Source: Pseudoneurospora amorphoporcata
Taxonomy: Eukaryota > Ascomycota > Sordariomycetes > Sordariales > Sordariaceae
Reading direction: 5' to 3'
DNA: 20,469 nt
NCBI GenBank assembly: GCA_033297205.1
Contig: MU859406.1
Coordinates: 1 to 20,469, forward strand
Positions 10,091 to 18,805 of this stretch are shown here, piece after piece. The first letter of the stretch is position 1. Every line of letters starts with the position of its first letter. Below the pieces are notes generated by a model. The model was not told where the DNA came from, made no database searches, and was given only the letters and a program-made list of their open reading frames with translations. Position numbers and translations under genes: made by a program.

Positions 10091-10976
10091 CCAATGATAT
10101 GAGCGCTTACCTTCGGGCTCCTTCGGGCTCAACCGGGTTGTCGCCGTTGTTCTTTCCTTTCAAGATAGTCTTGCGAGACCATTGCATACATAACGTATTT
10201 GCGCACCGCCAAGATGGAAGGCGCTGTCAATCAAGCTCATTCTGTCCATGTCCTTTGCCCGGGCAGCACTGACATCTTCTCAATTTTACGGTGGATGTCA
10301 GTCCCAAATGCTACCCAAGACCATTTTACCCGCCTGGAAGAATTCAGATTCCAAAGAATCCATGACGGACATTGCTCCTTCGTCCTTCCAACATCCTACC
10401 AACGGCGCCCAAAACGCAACCAAAGAACGTCCAACATTCCCCTTCTACAAGTTTTCGGTCTTCTTCTGCCGCGAATTTCCTATTTCGGCCACTCCACCGA
10501 CTCACAAGCTCAACCGGTCCCTGCTAGAGCCCTACAAAATCTCTAAAACAACGAAAGCCATGGTGTTGAGTAGCATTGAAACCCATTTAGCCGCCGGGTT
10601 AATCGGCATTTGTGATGCTGTCTTTCCTGAGGCTTTGCGGGCTTGCGCTCCCCCGCAATTCAACCGGTGATGGGGGTGGTATGTGATGCTACCCTGGTGC
10701 TTGGAGGCTCTAGCCCGGTTGACGACGACTCTTGCTTCCTTGAAGTCACTTTGGGCAGGGCTGATGATGCGTTGCGGTTATGAGGTGACCGGGTTTTGCA
10801 CAAGGCAACATTCTCTTTAGGTCCCATGGTCTCTGACATGACGCCCGCTGGGAGAAGAGACTGGGAAGGAGCCAAGTCAACAGCGTTGGTTGTCTCTCGG
10901 CCGATTTCGACTTCATGTCTGGCCTCGCCGTGATATATCAGAACATGCTAAACCTCCGGGGCATAGGGCCATCGAC
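10091..10976. other. Spacer without a recognisable gene
   Basis: A plus-strand frame at 10248-10670 is open for 140 codons but has no recognisable domain and unremarkable composition; I do not support it as a gene. Confidence 0.35.
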
Positions 10977-11364
10977 TACCGCAGCGGGAATATAGGGGTG
11001 TAACAAGCCTTGTTGTATATCTATTGCATAACTGTGTAACAAGCCCTGTTGAATTAACAAGGCTTGTTAGCTGAGCGAAGCTCCTGATTGGTTAGATTTT
11101 GGTGCAAAAGAGCAAAAGCCAAAGACCCCTATAAGGCCTTCTAAAGGTCCTTCTAAGGGTCTTTAATTAGGGTCTTCCTAGTGGTCCTTTTAGTACTTCT
11201 AGCCGTTTAAGATTTTGACTTTAAAATCCGGATGAGGGCATTTCATGTTGCACTTTCGCGCGAAACTTTTCGCGCAATAGAAAAAAAGCTATCACCAATT
11301 GGAATCGAACTGGCGATTACAAAGATGAGAGCGACGACAAGAACTATTGAGCCACTGGCCCAAT
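10977..11364 (-). repeat. Dispersed tRNA-related repeat, copy 1
   Basis: From 10977 (TACCGCAGCGGGAATATA) to about 11328 this matches 15843-16186 in the same orientation, with many point differences and small indels. Read on the minus strand, a tRNA-like head comes first: an A-box-like GTGGCTCAATAG (within 11341-11360) and a B-box-like AGTTCGATTCC (near 11303-11313), then seven T (11281-11287). Next is a hairpin GCGCGAAA / TTTCGCGC (11258-11275), then an inverted AAAGACCC ... GGGTCTTT, and palindromic AACAAGCC / GGCTTGTT blocks. The tRNA-like T stem does not pair well, so it is not a working tRNA. A SINE or a foldback element are the two readings. Confidence 0.75.
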
Positions 11365-11552
11365 GAATTGAAAGTAGGCTTCGTTCCTTCTTTTAATATA
11401 GGGCAATTTCTTCCGGGGAAGGAACTTTGGAACTTGGAAAATAATTCAGGGCACTTTAGCAACCGTCTACAGCGGGCATTTAGATAAATAAAAATTAGCC
11501 AATCAAATACCTCCCTCGTTCAACAAAGCTTGTTAATTCAACAGGGCTTATT
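11038..11552. repeat. 31-bp inverted repeats enclosing the tRNA-like unit of copy 1
   Basis: Bases 11038-11068 and 11522-11552 are inverted copies with about three mismatches in 31. Both include the core CCCTGTTGAATTAACAAG on one strand or its complement. TA sits at both outer ends, as expected for a TA-target transposon, giving a possible 515-bp non-autonomous element. However, homology to copy 2 continues leftward past 11038, so this may be nested in a larger repeat. Confidence 0.6.
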
Positions 11553-12146
11553 AAGTCTACAAGTCTTCTATGTATTAAGCCTTAGAAGGCCTGTTTCCTG
11601 GCAGGTTTTCCCGCCTAGGTAGGCAAGATAGTCTGACGGGTAGGGAAGAAACAAAACAACTTAACTAGGACATGGAGGACAACCCATCACTCCGCTAAAA
11701 AGGGATCTTGGCTACCTCTGCCTAATCAGTCAATGTCAGGAATCCATAAAGTCTCGATCAAAGCAACATCGTATGGCGCTTGGTGGTCTCCGGATGGTTA
11801 CATCGCGGATGTGGTAAATCGGTTTCCCCATGAAATCCAAGAACAGGGGGGGCCGCAACACCACACCACACCGAACCTCAGCCAAGCCATAAGGGGGGCA
11901 AAACATCGGAGCGGAGTTGCTAGGGGGCATGAACCTTCAATTTCCAGGAAACAATGCGACCGTGTCCATGTAACAGAAGCTTTCACCATGGAACCCCCAT
12001 CAGGCGATCCATCGACCTACAAGCAACCAGCAGACTGGAAAAGTATATAACCCCTGGGTAACCTCCCCGGCATCATTACTCAACTTCTGGTTCTTCATCT
12101 TCAGCACTCCAGTCCTCTCCAGTCTCAGGTCAACAACATCATCGAA
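11553..12146 (+). promoter_or_regulatory. Upstream region of the xylanase gene
   Basis: No gene is seen. One GGCAAAA at 11897-11903 fits the GGC(A/T)4 type of site bound by XlnR/Xyr1 regulators of xylanase genes, and GCGGAG near 11911-11916 fits the loose CreA consensus SYGGRG. Both motifs are short and may be chance. Induction by xylan and repression by glucose are expected for this gene class but not shown here. Confidence 0.35.
12044..12050 (+). promoter_or_regulatory. TATA box of the xylanase gene
   Basis: TATATAA lies 97 bp before the ATG. It is followed by a CT- and CA-rich leader with the start context GAA-ATGG. Confidence 0.7.
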
Positions 12147-13128
12147 ATGGTTGCTTTCTCCTTTATCCTTCTCGCCGCCTCCACGGCCATCTCTGGCGTC
12201 TTCGCCCTCCCCGGCGAGCTCCCCGGCCAGGGCAGCCTCTTCAAGCGCCAGACCTACACCTCGTCGGCCACTGGCACACACAACGGCTACTACTTCTCCT
12301 TCTGGACCGACGGCCAAGGCAGCATCCAGTACACCAACGAGGCTGGTGGCCAGTACTCTGCCAGGTGGTCCGGCAACGGCAACTGGGTCGGTGGAAAGGG
12401 CTGGATGCCCGGTACTGATCGGTATGTTCCATTGCGTTTTCGCTTTTCTCCTTGGCTCCTTCTCCCTCGCGCGGCCACTGCGTGGATGAGTCCTCGTTTT
12501 ATTCGATTATGCACTAACGTCTTCTGTTCGTGACAGCACCATCAACTACACGGGCACCTACTCCCCCAACGGCAACTCGTACCTGGCCGTCTACGGCTGG
12601 ACTCGCAACCCGCTCATCGAGTACTACGTCGTCGAGAACTTCGGCACCTACAACCCCAGCACGGGCGCCACCCGGCTCGGGTCCGTTACGACCGACGGCG
12701 GCGTCTACGACATCTACCGCACCCAGCGCGTCAACCAGCCCTCCATCGACGGCACCGCCACCTTCTACCAGTACTGGTCCGTCCGCCAGCAGAAGCGCAC
12801 GGGCGGCTCCGTCAATATGAAGAACCACTTTGACGCCTGGACCAGGGCCGGTCTGACGCTCGGAACCCACAACTACCAGATTGTCGCTACTGAGGGCTAC
12901 TTCTCGTCCGGAAGCAGCACCATCAATGTCGGTGCTAGCGGCGGCGGATCGGGAACTACGCCTGAGAACCCTACTACTACTACTAACCCCGCCAACCCTG
13001 GCAACGGAGGTGGCAGCTGCGCGGCCAAGTGGGGACAGTGCGGTGGCCAGGGATGGACTGGTGCTACTTGCTGCCAGTCTGGCTCGACCTGCCAGGCTGC
13101 TAACCAGTGGTACTCGCAGTGCTTGTAA
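12147..13128 (+). CDS. Secreted GH11 endo-1,4-beta-xylanase with C-terminal CBM1
   Basis: Two exons (12147-12421 and 12537-13128) encode 288 residues. Signal peptide about 1-20 (ends VFA), then a short propeptide ending in the Kex2-type LFKR, so the mature enzyme should start at Gln35. The GH11 jelly-roll runs to about residue 224. The nucleophile is Glu120 in NPLIEYYVVEN and the acid/base is Glu211 in ATEGYFSSGS; NYTGTYSPNGNSYLAVYGW is a typical GH11 strand pair. A Gly/Ser/Thr/Pro/Asn linker (about 225-252) leads to a CBM1 with Cys253, 260, 270, 271, 277 and 287 and the aromatic residues Trp257, Trp265 and Trp283/Tyr284. It cleaves internal xylan bonds outside the cell while the CBM1 anchors it to cellulose. 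All key residues are present. The gene stands alone; its neighbours have unrelated roles. Confidence 0.97.
12422..12536 (+). other. Intron of the xylanase gene
   Basis: 115 nt with donor GTATGT, branch site CTAAC at 12514-12518 and acceptor TGACAG. It splits the Arg92 codon (CG|C) and joins PGTD-R to TINYTGTY, restoring the conserved GH11 core. Reading through would lose the frame. Confidence 0.95.
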
Positions 13129-13794
13129 GGGGACTTCGCTATGGAGTCCGTGAGCGAGCGGGAGGTGTCTTATCGAGGGATCGGGTTTACTCGGTCTTGA
13201 GGCGGGACTGGAGGGACGCGCGATGGTTAGCTTGAAGGTCAAGGGATGGATGATGGCCTGACGGTCTTTCAGATGTCTGCATGTGCTCGACTGTTAGCGT
13301 TGGTGTTGGCGCCGCAGCCGGTCTGTTGGCTCTTGCTAGCAGATTGGGAATCGGCTCGTTGGTTGCACGGCGCGTTATTAGATCTCCAACTTCAACTCGC
13401 GCGTTCTTGTAAATAGTTGTCATATGTTGCTTGCGATATGTTTCGCTAGCGGTATACATAAACAGTTGTTCCATGCCCTGTACAACGTTTGGTCTCTTGT
13501 GCTAGTTCTGTTGCGGTGATTCTGTATTTGTGATTTTGTGAAGAGGACGGGAGGAAATCGAAGTGAGTTGTCCGCTAACACCCCCAACTTGTGTGCTCAA
13601 ACATTCCACTTCCTTGTTGTGCAGGCACGCAGCAAATAATGTGATGTCATAGCCAGTACCACCAGCAAGACTGGAAGTACCAGTTGAATATGTACCAGTG
13701 GCGGTATTTGACACTCGACACATAAGAGAGGGGGTATATGTATTAGGTACGCAGACCTCCTTCCAACAAACAAAGCAAATAAGCAAGCAAAAAA
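13129..13794. other. Xylanase 3' flank, no gene seen
   Basis: It contains the xylanase 3' untranslated region; AT-rich stretches such as GTAAATAG (near 13409) and TACATAAACAG (near 13453) could serve 3' end formation. No coding is supported. Confidence 0.4.
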
Positions 13795-13918
13795 GCGCGG
13801 TTGGCGTAGTGGTCAACGCGTTCGCTCAGTACGCGGGCACTTCGATCACTTACGGTGTTCGTGGTTGGGGTGCCTCCCTGACAGTGAGAGTTCCCGGGTT
13901 CGAATCCCGGACTGCGCA
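13795..13918 (+). tRNA. Intron-containing tRNA gene, isoacceptor uncertain (possibly Thr-AGT)
   Basis: The ends pair as an acceptor stem: GCGCGGT (13795-13801) with ACTGCGC (13911-13917), then discriminator A. The D arm GCGT-AGTGGTCA-ACGC forms four pairs. The T arm CCGGG-TTCGAAT-CCCGG is perfect. The anticodon stem TTCGC (13821-13825) pairs with GTGAG (13884-13888) with two wobbles, leaving about 51 nt (13832-13882) as an intron at the usual 37/38 place. This fold gives anticodon AGT (Thr) but places C, not T, at position 33. An alternative fold pairs TTCGC with GCGGG at 13833-13837 around a 7-nt loop and then needs a 55-nt variable region. A long T-rich run follows at once, suiting Pol III termination. 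It may be functional or a decaying tRNA. Confidence 0.65.
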
Positions 13919-13920
13919 TT

Positions 13921-13977
13921 ATTTTTTTTCTTTTTTCTCCTTCTCTTTCTTTTTCTTTTTTGTTTTCTGCCTTTTTT
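13921..13977 (+). terminator. Oligo-T / pyrimidine tract behind the tRNA
   Basis: T8 followed by further T-rich runs directly after the tRNA discriminator base; a strong Pol III terminator by sequence. Confidence 0.7.
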
Positions 13978-14548
13978 AAGGGGGGGAGTTTACAGGAGTC
14001 GGAAAGAGGATGTGGGACATGATGTACATTGATTGACATGCCAAACGGAATTGGAAAGAGCTCCTTCTTTGGGCTTGCATCTATTTAGCTCTTGCCTTGA
14101 CACTCACCTTGTTAGCAACCAACAACAGCATAATCAACAGACAAAGATCTTTCTATGACTTGAGGAAGGTGTATCTGGTCTAGCACGGGATTCTTTCCTT
14201 TCTTCAACCAAGCCTCTAATTAAAGAAATTTCTATCGATTTCTATTTCACAAATTACATCCACACTGATTTTCTTTCATGCTTTGTTGGGTTGGTCCCAG
14301 CATCAAGACCGCGAACATCATCAATTCTCTTTGCCAGCTGCACGAACATGAACGCTCAGACGAGCGGTTTTCACTCATCAATATAAAGTTCAGGAATGTA
14401 ACATCCTCCAGCGACAAGTGACAACCGGTTGGTTGCTTGACGCACCTTGGCGGTAACTTTTTACAAGATCAATACTACAAACTTTAACCACATTAACTAT
14501 ATAGTATATAACCTACGTTATCCACGATACCTATGAACCTGCCACCTG
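13978..14548. other. Spacer, nothing recognised
   Basis: AT-rich sequence without a convincing reading frame or repeat. Confidence 0.4.
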
Positions 14549-14773
14549 CTATATGACGGTTTCCTTGTTCCGCTCATTCCAGGTAGGTACGATAGTATAT
14601 GTGACGGCATGGCCGTCAAGGTGCACATTGGAGTGCATGTAGGCATGGATCCACTTAGACTTGCACTCGTAGATCCATCTCTGGTTCTGGGTATAAAACC
14701 CGTCCCAGATCATCACACCTTCCTGGTTAGACTTCTTCTGCTTCTTCAATTCAGTATCTTCGATTCAACGTGT
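14549..14773 (-). pseudogene. C-terminal coding fragment of an unknown protein
   Basis: On the minus strand a frame opens after a TGA and reads about 70 codons to a stop at 14551-14549, ending WNERNKETVI. The composition is protein-like (MIWDGFYTQNQRWIYECKSK and HLDGHAVTYTIVPTW), with codon use unlike the random frames around it. There is no ATG near its beginning, only an internal one before IWDG, so it looks like the 3' part of a gene that is missing or separated by an intron. No family is recognised. Confidence 0.35.
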
Positions 14774-14834
14774 GCCTCGCTCTGTCTTTGAACGTGCAAA
14801 GGCCACGCGCCGTCACAGTATACAACCGTCCAAG

Positions 14835-15369
14835 ATGAATGAAGCTAACGTCAACCCATCTTTAGACGCTTTTACAATGTTTTTCCAACAATCCCGCGCC
14901 AGAGATTTCGGCCCGCTCTTAGACTAAGAGACCATTTATGCACTCGGAAGAAGAAAAGCCAGAGATATTGTATGGGAAGATGACGAAGTCGCAAGAAGAA
15001 CTCGAAGATGCGCGGAAGAGAATCTGTCCAAGAACGAATACTAACAAAGAATTCTAGAACTCCGCCGTGGATGACACCGCAACCCCGTGATGCTGCTCTG
15101 AAGGCGGAGCACTTCACTTTGCGACATTACTTCTTGCTCGAACACAGTTACAAGCTTGGCATTCATCAGATGGCTCGTTGTTCCACGTTCGCAGCTATCA
15201 TTGCCGATCATGTTGCCGTCCTTAAGCACCTTGTCATCCGTCGTGAGTGGCTATCAAAAGGGAGTACTAACCTTAGGACCTAGCCTGGAAGGCAACCCAT
15301 CGAGCTTGGAAAAGCAGGCCACTGCCTGAGTTTACTTCTGTCGAGTGTTGGAACACTGAGGTTATATAA
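14835..15369 (+). pseudogene. Possible broken small gene with splice-like signals
   Basis: From ATG 14835 a frame reads MNEANVNPSLDAFTMFFQQS to a TAA at 14925, beyond which the same frame goes on sensibly (ETIYALGRRKARDIVWEDDE) to 15042. A textbook TACTAAC branch (15039-15045) and TTCTAG acceptor (15051-15056) then precede a frame with HFTLRHYFLLEHSYKLGIHQ and STFAAIIADHVAVLKHL. A donor GTGAGT (15243), CTAAC and CTAG (to 15283) follow, and the frame would end WKATHRAWKSRPLPEF with TAA at 15367-15369. The implied introns (about 32 and 41 nt) are shorter than usual for fungi, and the first stop is unexplained, so this is probably a decayed gene. Function unknown. Confidence 0.3.
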
Positions 15370-15376
15370 TTCTTTC

Positions 15377-15730
15377 TTACTTGGCTGGATAGTAGATACG
15401 TGCTTGTCCTGCGAGCTTGGGCTGGACAATGGTGAAGATCCGCACCTCACGGGCAAAAACCTTGTTCGAAGCATGGCCCTCAACGCCTTGAAGGCTGTCA
15501 GCGGCGATAGGGTCCGTGAAAGGATTGATATAGACCTTAGAGAGGAGCTGTTTCTTGCCGTCGGGCCTCTCGTTGACGTGACGGGGGTTGTTTTTCGTGA
15601 TCAAGGGGTAGATAGGAGTAGGGTCAACATATTTTGGGAAGGAAAGTTTCTTCTTAGTGAGAAGAACCAATTCGGGAACGCTGGGAGCCTGCCAGAGATC
15701 CGTACCAACGTGTCTTGAAGGCAGGTCTAG
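15377..15730 (-). pseudogene. Coding-like fragment of an unknown protein
   Basis: The minus strand is open for about 116 codons after a TAG near 15730, without any ATG, ending ARIYYPAK and stop. Parts such as VPELVLLTKKKLSFPKYVDP, YPLITKNNPRHVNERPDGKK and VFAREVRIFTIVQPKLAGQ look like genuine protein. I do not recognise the family. The sequence coding for ARIYYP lies in a 17-bp direct repeat present at both ends of the segment. It may be a retroposed or duplicated 3' end of a gene found elsewhere. Confidence 0.4.
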
Positions 15731-15757
15731 CTAGTAGATAGGATAGTAGATACGTGC
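15387..15757 (+). repeat. 17-bp direct repeats flanking the fragment
   Basis: GGATAGTAGATACGTGC occurs at 15387-15403 and 15741-15757, perfectly matched and 354 bp apart. It could be a target-site duplication or the remnant of a tandem duplication. Confidence 0.7.
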
Positions 15758-15842
15758 AGGGTGACTTCGACGTATAGGGGTTCAACCTGAACATGAACTT
15801 TAGGAGCTATTTAAGCCCGGGGGCGTCGGGAAATTATATTTG

Positions 15843-16186
15843 TACCGCAGCGGGAATATAAGGAGCGCAACATGCCCTGGTGCATATTTGTTGCATACTT
15901 ATACAACAAGGTATGTTGGATTCCTAGGCCTTGTTGGCTGAGCGTAGCTCCTGATTGGTCAGGTTTGGGTGCAAAAATAGTAAAAGCTAAAGACCCCTAT
16001 AAGGACTTTCTGAAGGCCATTATAGGGGTCTTTAATCAGTGGTTATTATAGTGGTCGTTTGGGTACTCGGCGGGACTTTGACTTCAAAGTCCGGATGAGG
16101 GCATTCACAGTTCCGTGCGCGAAACTTTTCGCGCAATGAAAAAAAAGCTGTCACCAGTTGGAATCGAACTGGCGGTCACAAGGATG
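15843..16186 (-). repeat. Dispersed tRNA-related repeat, copy 2
   Basis: Matches 10977-11328 in the same orientation. Shared features are the terminal TACCGCAGCGGGAATATA, the GCGCGAAA / TTTCGCGC hairpin (near 16116-16135), the oligo-A run giving T8 on the minus strand, and the B-box-like AGTTCGATTCC. A strong inverted repeat AAAGACCCCTATAA (15989-16002) and TTATAGGGGTCTTT (16020-16033) is perfect over 14 bp here. Similarity stops before the A-box-like part present in copy 1, so copy 2 is truncated at the end that would be the 5' end of a Pol III transcript. Confidence 0.75.
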
Positions 16187-16544
16187 ATGTATCACGTCTG
16201 TCTGCGTGCTGCTTGTATGGCTGGGGATAAGGTAGAGGTATTTACGTACGTTCAACCACCAGGTGTCACGAGCGACGTGGTCACGAGAGACAAGCTAAAC
16301 ACGTTGATTCCAGGTCTATAGTAGAATCACAAGATAAAGAAGAAAAGAGAGAAACGTGCAAAGGTGCGCCACGAGTCGAGGGTTTTAACCCAAGGCTCTG
16401 GTGCCCTGTGCGCGGCACGACTTCACGTGCCTTGGCGATGCCCTGTCGGTCCGTGTACCAGATCCATCCGCCAGTGCCGTGACACCAGGCATCATCCTGC
16501 CCGGCCTCAGGGGCCGTGGTGGTGGTGGTGATGGTGATGATAAT

Positions 16545-16575
<31 letters not shown>

Positions 16576-16806
16576 TTGGGCATTTTGCTGTTGTTAGTAC
16601 TGATGTCAGTTTAAAATCAGGCTGAGATTTGGGAGATATATATTTTGACGCGTTGGACTCGACGCGTCGGACGAGGGAATCAACGAGGGAGGCGAGTGAT
16701 ATGATTGTGAGAGAGGGGAGGGAAAGTGAGATACTAGTGCCGCGTGAGGCAGAAACGACGCGGTGTTGCGAAGATGGAAACCCACCAAAGCGGGAAACCC
16801 TGAGTT
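16187..16806. other. Spacer with a GGT-rich microsatellite
   Basis: No gene is supported; frames across the microsatellite encode only low-complexity Gly, Thr or Pro runs. Confidence 0.4.
16516..16575 (+). repeat. GGT/GAT trinucleotide microsatellite
   Basis: GTGGTGGTGGTGATGGTGATGA and further GGT units with interspersed GAT/AAT triplets. Confidence 0.9.
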
Positions 16807-17320
16807 TAAACATTGGTTGTCTATCAGACAACCAATGTTTAGAAAACAGTAATTGCTTTCCAGACATTGATTGTCTCCCAGGCCCTAAGAAGGCAAAAGT
16901 ATAGAGTACAGTCTTCTATAGTTTAGCAGTCTTAATTCTACTAACTAGAAGGCCGGGCTTAGAAGGCCGGTGTTGTCAGAATAGCTTAAAAAAATCGGTC
17001 ACGAACAAGAATCGAACGGACAAGGTCACGAATACGAATAAAAACGAAGAACTACTTCATTAACCACTTGGCCACTGAGCCGATTGGTTGTTTCTGAAAG
17101 GACGGCTGATTATTTTCGTTGATAAAGGGGAAGAGCGATCTTTGGGAAGGAAGGTAGGAGTTGGACTTTAAGACTTTGAGAAATTTCGGTTTTCAGACCC
17201 AACCCAACACCAAATCCGAGGCCACTATAGTATAGCGCTTACCCCCTGTAAAAAAGATGCGTTGGTTTTCAGACATTGGTTGTGGTTATTGTCCAACAGC
17301 CACAATCAATGTCTGGAAAC
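16807..17320. repeat. Inverted-repeat element bounded by hairpins
   Basis: At the left is a near-perfect hairpin: AAACATTGGTTGTCT, ATC, AGACAACCAATGTTT (16808-16840), with one more pair outside. Then TTTCCAGACATTGATTGT (about 16857-16874) is repeated inverted at about 17302-17318. The right end also folds on itself: 17265-17285 with 17300-17320, about 19 of 21 pairs. All arms share the core AGACATTG(A/G)TTGT. Between them lies the tRNA-like unit. A non-autonomous, foldback-type DNA transposon is the likely reading; no transposase is present. Confidence 0.65.
16994..17084 (-). other. tRNA-like unit or tRNA pseudogene
   Basis: Minus strand: ATCGG at the start pairs with CCGAT at the end; A-box TGGCCAAGTGG fits the Pol III consensus; B-box-like CGTTCGATTCT fits in most positions; seven T follow directly. 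The T stem does not pair and no convincing anticodon arm forms, so it is not an ordinary tRNA. It resembles the heads of the two repeats at 10977 and 15843 in orientation and in the immediate oligo-T. Confidence 0.55.
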
Positions 17321-18200
17321 AGATTTTCCCACTACGGCATGTTGATAGGCCAGACGCAGGGGAAAGACCTTGAAGTTGGGGGTGATAGTTGGGAAGATCT
17401 GGGGGTAGGTAGAGTTTGGAGTTTGTTTTTAAGTGTGTGGGAGGAAGAGGGCAATGTGCTCGAGTTGAAGATAGGCACGTGTAGCGATGGGAATGATGAA
17501 AAGAAGGAAGACGCAGTGGAAGTTAATATACTTACTTGGTTGGAGAGAGGCAGGGGTGAAAGATCTTTTGGGGTGATAGAGGTAGTTTGGAAGTTTTGAG
17601 AGTGGTATGTAGAGTTTGGATTTTTTTTTTAGAAATTGTGGTAAACAGAAGAAAGGAAGAAGGAAAAATAAAGGAAAAGATTGGTACCGTATTGCCTGTT
17701 ACTCCTCGGGACCGAACAACGGAGAATGATTTGACCAGTGGAGGGGTAAAAGCATTTCGTCCACTCTCAACAGCTACTCCTATGGTTGCCTGGTAAATAA
17801 GGATTTCACTTGTTTTCATTTCAGTTTCTCCCATATTACCACACGTCATACCTTCCTGGGGCGCAATGCCTGCCTTAGGTAAGGTATTTACGTCCCTAGC
17901 AGGCACGCCGCTGGTTCTCAAATCTGGAGTTTCCTCGACATAAGGCGTGCCCAGTTTGTCTATTATTCTGACAAATCCCAATAAGAACCCCTCACAACAG
18001 ACATACGGAGTCACCTTTGATCTGAGCATTGTGGACCGCTAGAGGTAGAGATTTGATTTGGCGTAGATGTTCACGTTGTAATGGTTGAAGATAATAATTT
18101 GGAAGTTTTTAACATTGAAGCTGCCTAACCCACGGGGGAGTGATTCCAGACTAGCATACGACCTCTTCTATTGAATTCTGCCCGTCACTCGTCACCAACC
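17321..18200. other. Spacer, no gene supported
   Basis: A minus-strand frame of 165 codons starting at ATG 18029 is open to 17532. It has no recognised domain, and its last third is pyrimidine-rich like an untranslated leader. A donor-like GTAAGT follows it on that strand near 17535-17530. I leave it uncalled. Confidence 0.35.
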
Positions 18201-18805
18201 TCAGCTTGACCGTCGGTGACAACCAAAAGACACCGCGCAAACATCGCAGTAGTAGATCCAAGCCGTTTTGACGATTTTTCGTTTAGCATGCTCCACGGGG
18301 TTGCACTTGGCGTTCGATCTGGCAGTGGATGCTTTGATGCTTGCCGGACCTTGATAGCCGTAGTTGCCTTCGCTGTAAACTTAATCGTAATAGGGAATCC
18401 CCTAGCCCAGCTCCTGCCGGTGACATGTCCTTGAGTTATGCTAGAGGGAGTTGTAGCAGGTTGGTTGCCGTGTTCCACGTTGCCGGCACTGGGACCTGCC
18501 GAGGATTGTTGGTCTTTGCGAGATTCTCGGTCAGAGCGCTGTTTTCCGCCTCAAGTTTGGTGATTCTGTCGAGCATCTTTGCCATTGTCATGCCAGCCAC
18601 GGGTGCCGGTGACAAGTTGAGCTTCTTGAATGGTCTCGCCAATGGCGACTTGGTGAATGGCCATGTAAAGGCACTCCATCAAGTGGGCTAGCCAGGCGTC
18701 TTTGTCCGGATAGGAGGCAAATGAATCAGTGAGATCGTCCATTTGCTCTGAACAGGTAAGAAGCGTCTCGTGGGCGGCTCGGAGTTCTTGTTGTGTGGGC
18801 GCCAT
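18201..18805 (-). pseudogene. Broken gene with N-terminal helical region and C-terminal zinc-finger-like end
   Basis: From ATG 18805-18803 (good context, ACG-ATGG) the minus strand reads MAPTQQELRAAHETLLTCSE and ends the sensible part at DAWLAHLMECLYMAIHQVA. Near 18640 the coding-like signal moves to another frame: KKLNLSPAPVAGMTMAKMLD, then RITKLEAENSALTENLAK, a leucine-rich coiled coil. A third change leads to the end frame KCNPVEHAKRKIVKTAW, YYCDVCAVSFGCHRRSS and a TGA at 18203-18201. The Cys-x2-Cys pair and the following aromatic and His residues resemble a C2H2 finger. The whole looks like one gene with several disruptions, possibly from a retroelement gag-like or nucleic-acid-binding protein. 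I cannot name the family. Confidence 0.4.

Noticed and set aside
12514..13242. Minus-strand frame of 242 codons
   Set aside because: Antisense to the GC-rich second exon of the xylanase; Val/Ala/Gly-rich with no recognisable motif.
16385..16867. Minus-strand frame of 160 codons with a proline run
   Set aside because: Held open by the trinucleotide microsatellite; no other protein-like content.
17532..18029. Minus-strand frame of 165 codons with an ATG
   Set aside because: No recognised motif, and its end is pyrimidine-rich like an untranslated region. Could be revisited with transcript data.
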